From Spirochaetales bacterium (lineage in GTDB: Bacteria > Spirochaetota > Spirochaetia > SZUA-6 > JAFGRV01): a stretch of DNA of 36,370 bases. Location of the stretch: the NCBI GenBank assembly GCA_016934975.1, contig JAFGRV010000194.1:1-36370 (forward strand), written 5' to 3'. Positions 33,674 through 36,370 of the stretch are shown piece after piece. The notes below the pieces were generated by a model. That model made no database searches. It had not been told where the DNA came from and saw nothing but the letters and a program-made list of their open reading frames with translations. The translations under genes were made by a program, and so were the position numbers. Each line of letters starts with the position of its first letter. Position 1 is the first letter of the stretch.

Positions 33674-35068
33674 TCATCCGGAAGATGGCAGCCTGACACT
33701 GAACCGGGATCCACTGCCCAAGGTACTCTCCACAGAGACCGTCCCGTGATGTGCATTAACGATCTGCTTTACAATAGAAAGACCAATTCCGGTCCCCCCT
33801 GTCGATCGTGTTCTTGATTTATCGACACGATAAAATCTTTCAAAAATAAAAGGGAGATCCTCCGCCGGAATACCCTGTCCCGTATCTGCGACCACTACTA
33901 TAATCATATTTTTTTCCCTGGAAACCGAAAGTGTCACGGACCCATAATCCGGGGTAAACTTAATAGCATTTGAAAATATATTTACAATCACCTGTTTTAT
34001 TTTATCTTTATCCGCCCAAATTATCTGCGGTTGTGAATCGAAGATGATCGTGAGATGTTTTTCATTTATTTTAGACTCACATAAATGCAGGACCTGCCGT
34101 ATTAATTCATTGAGGTTAAAATGAGATGTGTTCAAAACAAGATGTTCCGATTCAAACCTGGCCAGGGAGGTAAGATCCTCCACAAGTTTTGTCAGTCTGG
34201 TTATTTCCTCATGACAACTCACAAATCGCTCTTTTGTCGGTTCCCACACCCCGTCACTCAGGGCTTCGATATACCCCTGTAACGTGCAGAGGGGTGTTCG
34301 TAATTCATGAGCAACATCCGCAGTCAGCTGTTTCCGTAAGGTATCCTGGGCGCTTAAGGTTTCCGCAAGATTATTCACCGAATGGATAAGATCCTGAACT
34401 TCCACTGTTTTCGAAGACACAGGTGAACGGATCGAATAATCACCCAAAGCAAGCCTCTTTGCAGAGAGTGTCACACTCGATAGGGGTTTACTGATAAGCC
34501 TGGAAATGAAAACACCGCAAAAAATTGAAATAACAAACGTGCCGAGGGCGACCCAGATAAGGAGCTGATTCAAGGTTTCCACAAAAAAAAGCTCGGTTTC
34601 AGAATAATAAAAAGGTCCGTAATATCCGATAGTAAGAATACCGATCTGGGTATCTCCGATATTTATCGGATAACCTTTCAACGTAAACCCACCCTCGATA
34701 GCCGGATAGTGTTTCGTCATTCTATCTGTCATCTTTTCTATCATAGCCGTACAAATTCCGCTGTTATACGCAACAGCATCCCAGATTACCGTCCCATCCA
34801 TCTCGGTAAGTTTCAGCAGCATCCCCTCCTCCAGAACACTGACACCTATATCCTGAATAACCGCTTTATTCCAGTTACCATCACTCGTATACTGACTGGA
34901 AATGAGATTGATAATCTCCTGATTTCTAATCTCCTGTTTTCGCTTTGAATACTCCTGAAAAGCCGTATCGAGAAAAAAATTAACAACAAGACTTACAAGA
35001 AGAACAGAAATAAGACCAATAAGAGTAAAAAAGAGAGCTAAAACCGTTTTAAACCGGAGCTTCATCAT
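33674..35068 (-). CDS. Two-component sensor histidine kinase
   Basis: 464 residues from the ATG at 35066-35068 (a second ATG follows at once); AGAGG lies five bases before. TM1 is about 8-33, the external sensor region about 34-165 and TM2 about 168-189. HAMP follows (about 190-242), then HisKA with phospho-accepting His254 in TADVAHELRTPL, and HATPase_c with NIFSNAIKFTP, ADTGQGIP and GGTGIGLSIVKQ. It is a classic EnvZ/PhoR-type kinase. Its start overlaps the response regulator gene by about 20 bases, so both are made together. The signal is unknown; the adjacent CopZ-like gene hints at metal or envelope stress. Confidence 0.95.
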   Translation of the reverse strand: MMKLRFKTVLALFFTLIGLISVLLVSLVVNFFLDTAFQEYSKRKQEIRNQEIINLISSQYTSDGNWNKAVIQDIGVSVLEEGMLLKLTEMDGTVIWDAVAYNSGICTAMIEKMTDRMTKHYPAIEGGFTLKGYPINIGDTQIGILTIGYYGPFYYSETELFFVETLNQLLIWVALGTFVISIFCGVFISRLISKPLSSVTLSAKRLALGDYSIRSPVSSKTVEVQDLIHSVNNLAETLSAQDTLRKQLTADVAHELRTPLCTLQGYIEALSDGVWEPTKERFVSCHEEITRLTKLVEDLTSLARFESEHLVLNTSHFNLNELIRQVLHLCESKINEKHLTIIFDSQPQIIWADKDKIKQVIVNIFSNAIKFTPDYGSVTLSVSREKNMIIVVVADTGQGIPAEDLPFIFERFYRVDKSRTRSTGGTGIGLSIVKQIVNAHHGTVSVESTLGSGSRFSVRLPSSG

Positions 35069-35759
35069 CCTCACCTCTAAACCGGTATCCCATACCATGG
35101 GCAGTGATGATATAAGCCGGATCCTTGTAATTCACTTCGATTTTTCGTCTTAAATTCTTGACATGAACATCCACGGTGCGGTCATATCCCGGATATTCAG
35201 CTCCGAAAGAAAGGTTTATTAATTCTTCCCGTGTGAATGTCCGTCCCGGATGAGATACAAAAACAAGAAGAAGCATGTACTCATGGTGCGTCAGTTTGAT
35301 GATTGTTCCGTTTCGTTTTACCACCTTGCCGACCGTATCGATTTTGAGTCCGTCATCAAACTCATAGATCAATGAAAGGGGACCCTCGTTCCGGGAAGTC
35401 CGTCGCAAGAGAGCTGATACCCGGGCGATGAGTTCCCTGGGGGAAAATGGTTTCGTGAGATAATCATCTGCACCAATTGTAAATCCGCCGAGCAGATCCT
35501 TTTCCTCCGCTTTTGCAGTAAGCATGATAATAGGCACCCTGGATTTTCTCCGGATGGTCTGACACACTATCTCTCCGGACAAATCGGGAAGCATAAGATC
35601 AAGGATAATACAAGCAGGCTCCTCTTCTTTAAAATAATCGAGTGCTTGTCTCCCGGTACGTGCCTGTTTTACCGTATACCCGTTTTTTTCAAGATATGAC
35701 GTTACAACATCAAGAATTTTTTCCTCATCTTCCACAACAAGGATTTTAATTCCATTCAT
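35049..35759 (-). CDS. OmpR/PhoB-family response regulator
   Basis: 236 residues. The receiver domain has the acidic pocket Glu10/Asp11, phosphorylation site Asp54 (ILDLMLPDLSG), Thr81 and Lys103 (YLTKPF). The C-terminal winged-helix domain (about 135-230) contains LTHHEYMLLLVFVSHPGRTF, VDVHVKNLRRKIE and HGMGYRFRG, the OmpR/PhoB DNA-binding signature. Its cognate kinase overlaps the 3' end. AAAAAGGTGAG lies before the ATG. The upstream region (35760-35880) has a 21-bp inverted repeat and a TGACAATT palindrome that may serve autoregulation. Confidence 0.95.
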   Translation of the reverse strand: MNGIKILVVEDEEKILDVVTSYLEKNGYTVKQARTGRQALDYFKEEEPACIILDLMLPDLSGEIVCQTIRRKSRVPIIMLTAKAEEKDLLGGFTIGADDYLTKPFSPRELIARVSALLRRTSRNEGPLSLIYEFDDGLKIDTVGKVVKRNGTIIKLTHHEYMLLLVFVSHPGRTFTREELINLSFGAEYPGYDRTVDVHVKNLRRKIEVNYKDPAYIITAHGMGYRFRGEDDEAPV

Positions 35760-35780
35760 AAAGATACACTCACCTTTTTA

Positions 35781-35842
35781 GAGTTTTTCATTTCCTTTCA
35801 AAATTTTAGCATTTTTTCTTATTGAAAGGAAATGAAAAACTC
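35781..35842. repeat. Perfect 21-bp inverted repeat between copZ and the response regulator
   Basis: 35781-35801 and 35822-35842 are exact inverted copies across a 20-base AT-rich loop. It lies just before the response regulator's ribosome binding site. It could end the copZ transcript, form a leader hairpin of the regulator mRNA, or bind a protein. Confidence 0.8.
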
Positions 35843-35880
35843 ATTATAATTGGAATTACTGACAATTTCATGAATTGTCA
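35843..35880 (-). promoter_or_regulatory. Candidate response-regulator promoter with a TGACAATT palindrome
   Basis: On the minus strand TATAAT (35843-35848) is preceded after 17 bases by ATGAAA (35866-35871). The palindrome TGACAATT-TCATG-AATTGTCA (35860-35880) covers that -35 and overlaps the copZ stop codon. Its half-sites recall those of the CusR/CopR box (TGACAA...TTGTCA), but the spacing is wider. Confidence 0.4.
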
Positions 35881-36084
35881 GTCTATATCGTATCCCTGAT
35901 CTTCAATGGCACTTTTAATGGAATCTTCGGATACTTTCTCCGGATGAAAAGAAACTTCCACCGTTTTATCGGTTAAATCAATAATAACATCATCCACACC
36001 ATCCAGTTTTTTCACAGCACCTTTAATGGCATGTTCACAATGACTACAGCTCATACCGGGTACATTTAATGTTATTGTTTCCAT
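35878..36084 (-). CDS. copZ: Heavy-metal-associated (HMA) metallochaperone, CopZ-like
   Basis: 68 residues, one HMA domain: the metal site is GMSCSHC (Cys13, Cys16) and the rest has the expected beta-alpha-beta pattern (DDVIIDLTDKTVEVSF, IKSAIEDQGYDID). Such proteins carry Cu(I) to a copper ATPase or repressor; a His between the cysteines leaves another metal possible. The ATG follows AAAGGAG. It is directly upstream of the two-component pair on the same strand, and divergent from the gene that begins just past the right edge. Confidence 0.92.
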   Translation of the reverse strand: METITLNVPGMSCSHCEHAIKGAVKKLDGVDDVIIDLTDKTVEVSFHPEKVSEDSIKSAIEDQGYDID

Positions 36085-36213
36085 AAATAATCTCCTTTAT
36101 CTTCTTTCTATAAAAATCTCTGTTTTATAAAAACCACCTTTACCTCAATTATAATCAAATTTTGTCAAAGTGTTTAGACTCTTCTTATATTTTAAAAATT
36201 AAAAACCGCCACT

Positions 36214-36270
36214 ATCTTCACACACATCATAGTATACATTACGATTTATTTGTGAAGATTTTGTGAAGAG
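36214..36270. repeat. TGTGAAGA repeats: one inverted and two direct, 11-bp period
   Basis: TGTGAAGAT (36251-36259) and TGTGAAGAG (36262-36270) are direct repeats with an 11-base period. ATCTTCACA (36214-36222) is the inverted copy. Eleven-base direct repeats are the usual binding pattern of OmpR/PhoB regulators. Confidence 0.5.
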
Positions 36271-36325
36271 ATGGCTTTTCATTCCTTTATTAAATCATTT
36301 GAATATAAAAAAAAATCCCTCATCA

Positions 36326-36353
36326 TTGACATTAATGAATTAACATTCATAAT
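36326..36353 (+). promoter_or_regulatory. Promoter with ArsR/SmtB-like operator for a gene beyond the right edge
   Basis: TTGACA (36326-36331), a 16-base spacer, then CATAAT (36348-36353). Inside it lies TGAA-N6-TTCA (36336-36349), the core of ArsR/SmtB-family operators. AAAGGAG (36359-36365) is a ribosome binding site, so a gene should start within a few bases after 36370. Confidence 0.55.
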
Positions 36354-36370
36354 AGGATAAAGGAGAAATA

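Noticed and set aside
36214-36259. Rho-independent terminator made by ATCTTCACA/TGTGAAGAT
   Set aside because: The loop is 28 bases, no T-run follows directly, and the direct repeat suggests a protein site instead.

Overview
The window is a stretch of bacterial chromosome, most likely from a spirochaete (phylum Spirochaetota). The main evidence is the flagellar block at 18997-23038: two FlgG-family rod proteins, FlgA, FlgI and a short FlgJ rod-binding protein, with no flgH between flgA and flgI. A stand-alone RpoS-like sigma factor, a YibQ-type deacetylase and tsaD follow directly. From memory, Borrelia has a very similar order (flhO-flgG-flgA-flgI-rpoS-...-tsaD). Base composition is moderately AT-rich and fairly even. 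I saw no rRNA, tRNA, CRISPR array, phage or intact insertion sequence.

Left part (1-13606): the start of a minus-strand 7TM-PAS sensor cut by the window edge; a serine acetyltransferase; a 1.2-kb stretch without an intact gene that ends in tandem hairpin-terminators and may hold a small RNA; an NAD-dependent epimerase; a WD40 protein with about 14 blades (two propellers); an operon of a chemoreceptor almost without a sensor domain, an M20 peptidase and a VOC/glyoxalase protein; gpsA, apparently on a leaderless mRNA; and an operon of a B12-binding radical SAM protein and 3-methyladenine DNA glycosylase I. Middle (13720-23038): a GH13 alpha-glucosidase; a membrane protein with repeated winged-helix-like modules; a small unknown protein translationally coupled to a FIST sensor protein; and the flagellar rod/P-ring operon.

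The regulatory high point is at 23156-23172. A consensus-like -24/-12 (sigma-54) promoter drives the RpoS-like sigma gene, with a perfect 16-bp inverted repeat at enhancer distance upstream and a strong terminator after the gene. This is the layout of the Borrelia RpoN-to-RpoS cascade.

Right part (24292-36370): yibQ-tsaD; a 44-bp tandem repeat array; a secreted HEAT-like protein; a COG2509 flavoprotein; a MITE-like imperfect inverted repeat; a slipin (SPFH) protein; dxs plus a polyprenyl diphosphate synthase (isoprenoid operon), preceded by a possible H-type pseudoknot; an OmpR-type two-component pair; and a CopZ-like metallochaperone. The window ends on a promoter with an ArsR/SmtB-like operator and a ribosome binding site, so a metal-response gene probably starts just beyond the edge.

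All functional calls come from reading motifs. No similarity search or folding program was run, and all promoters and RNA structures are predictions.
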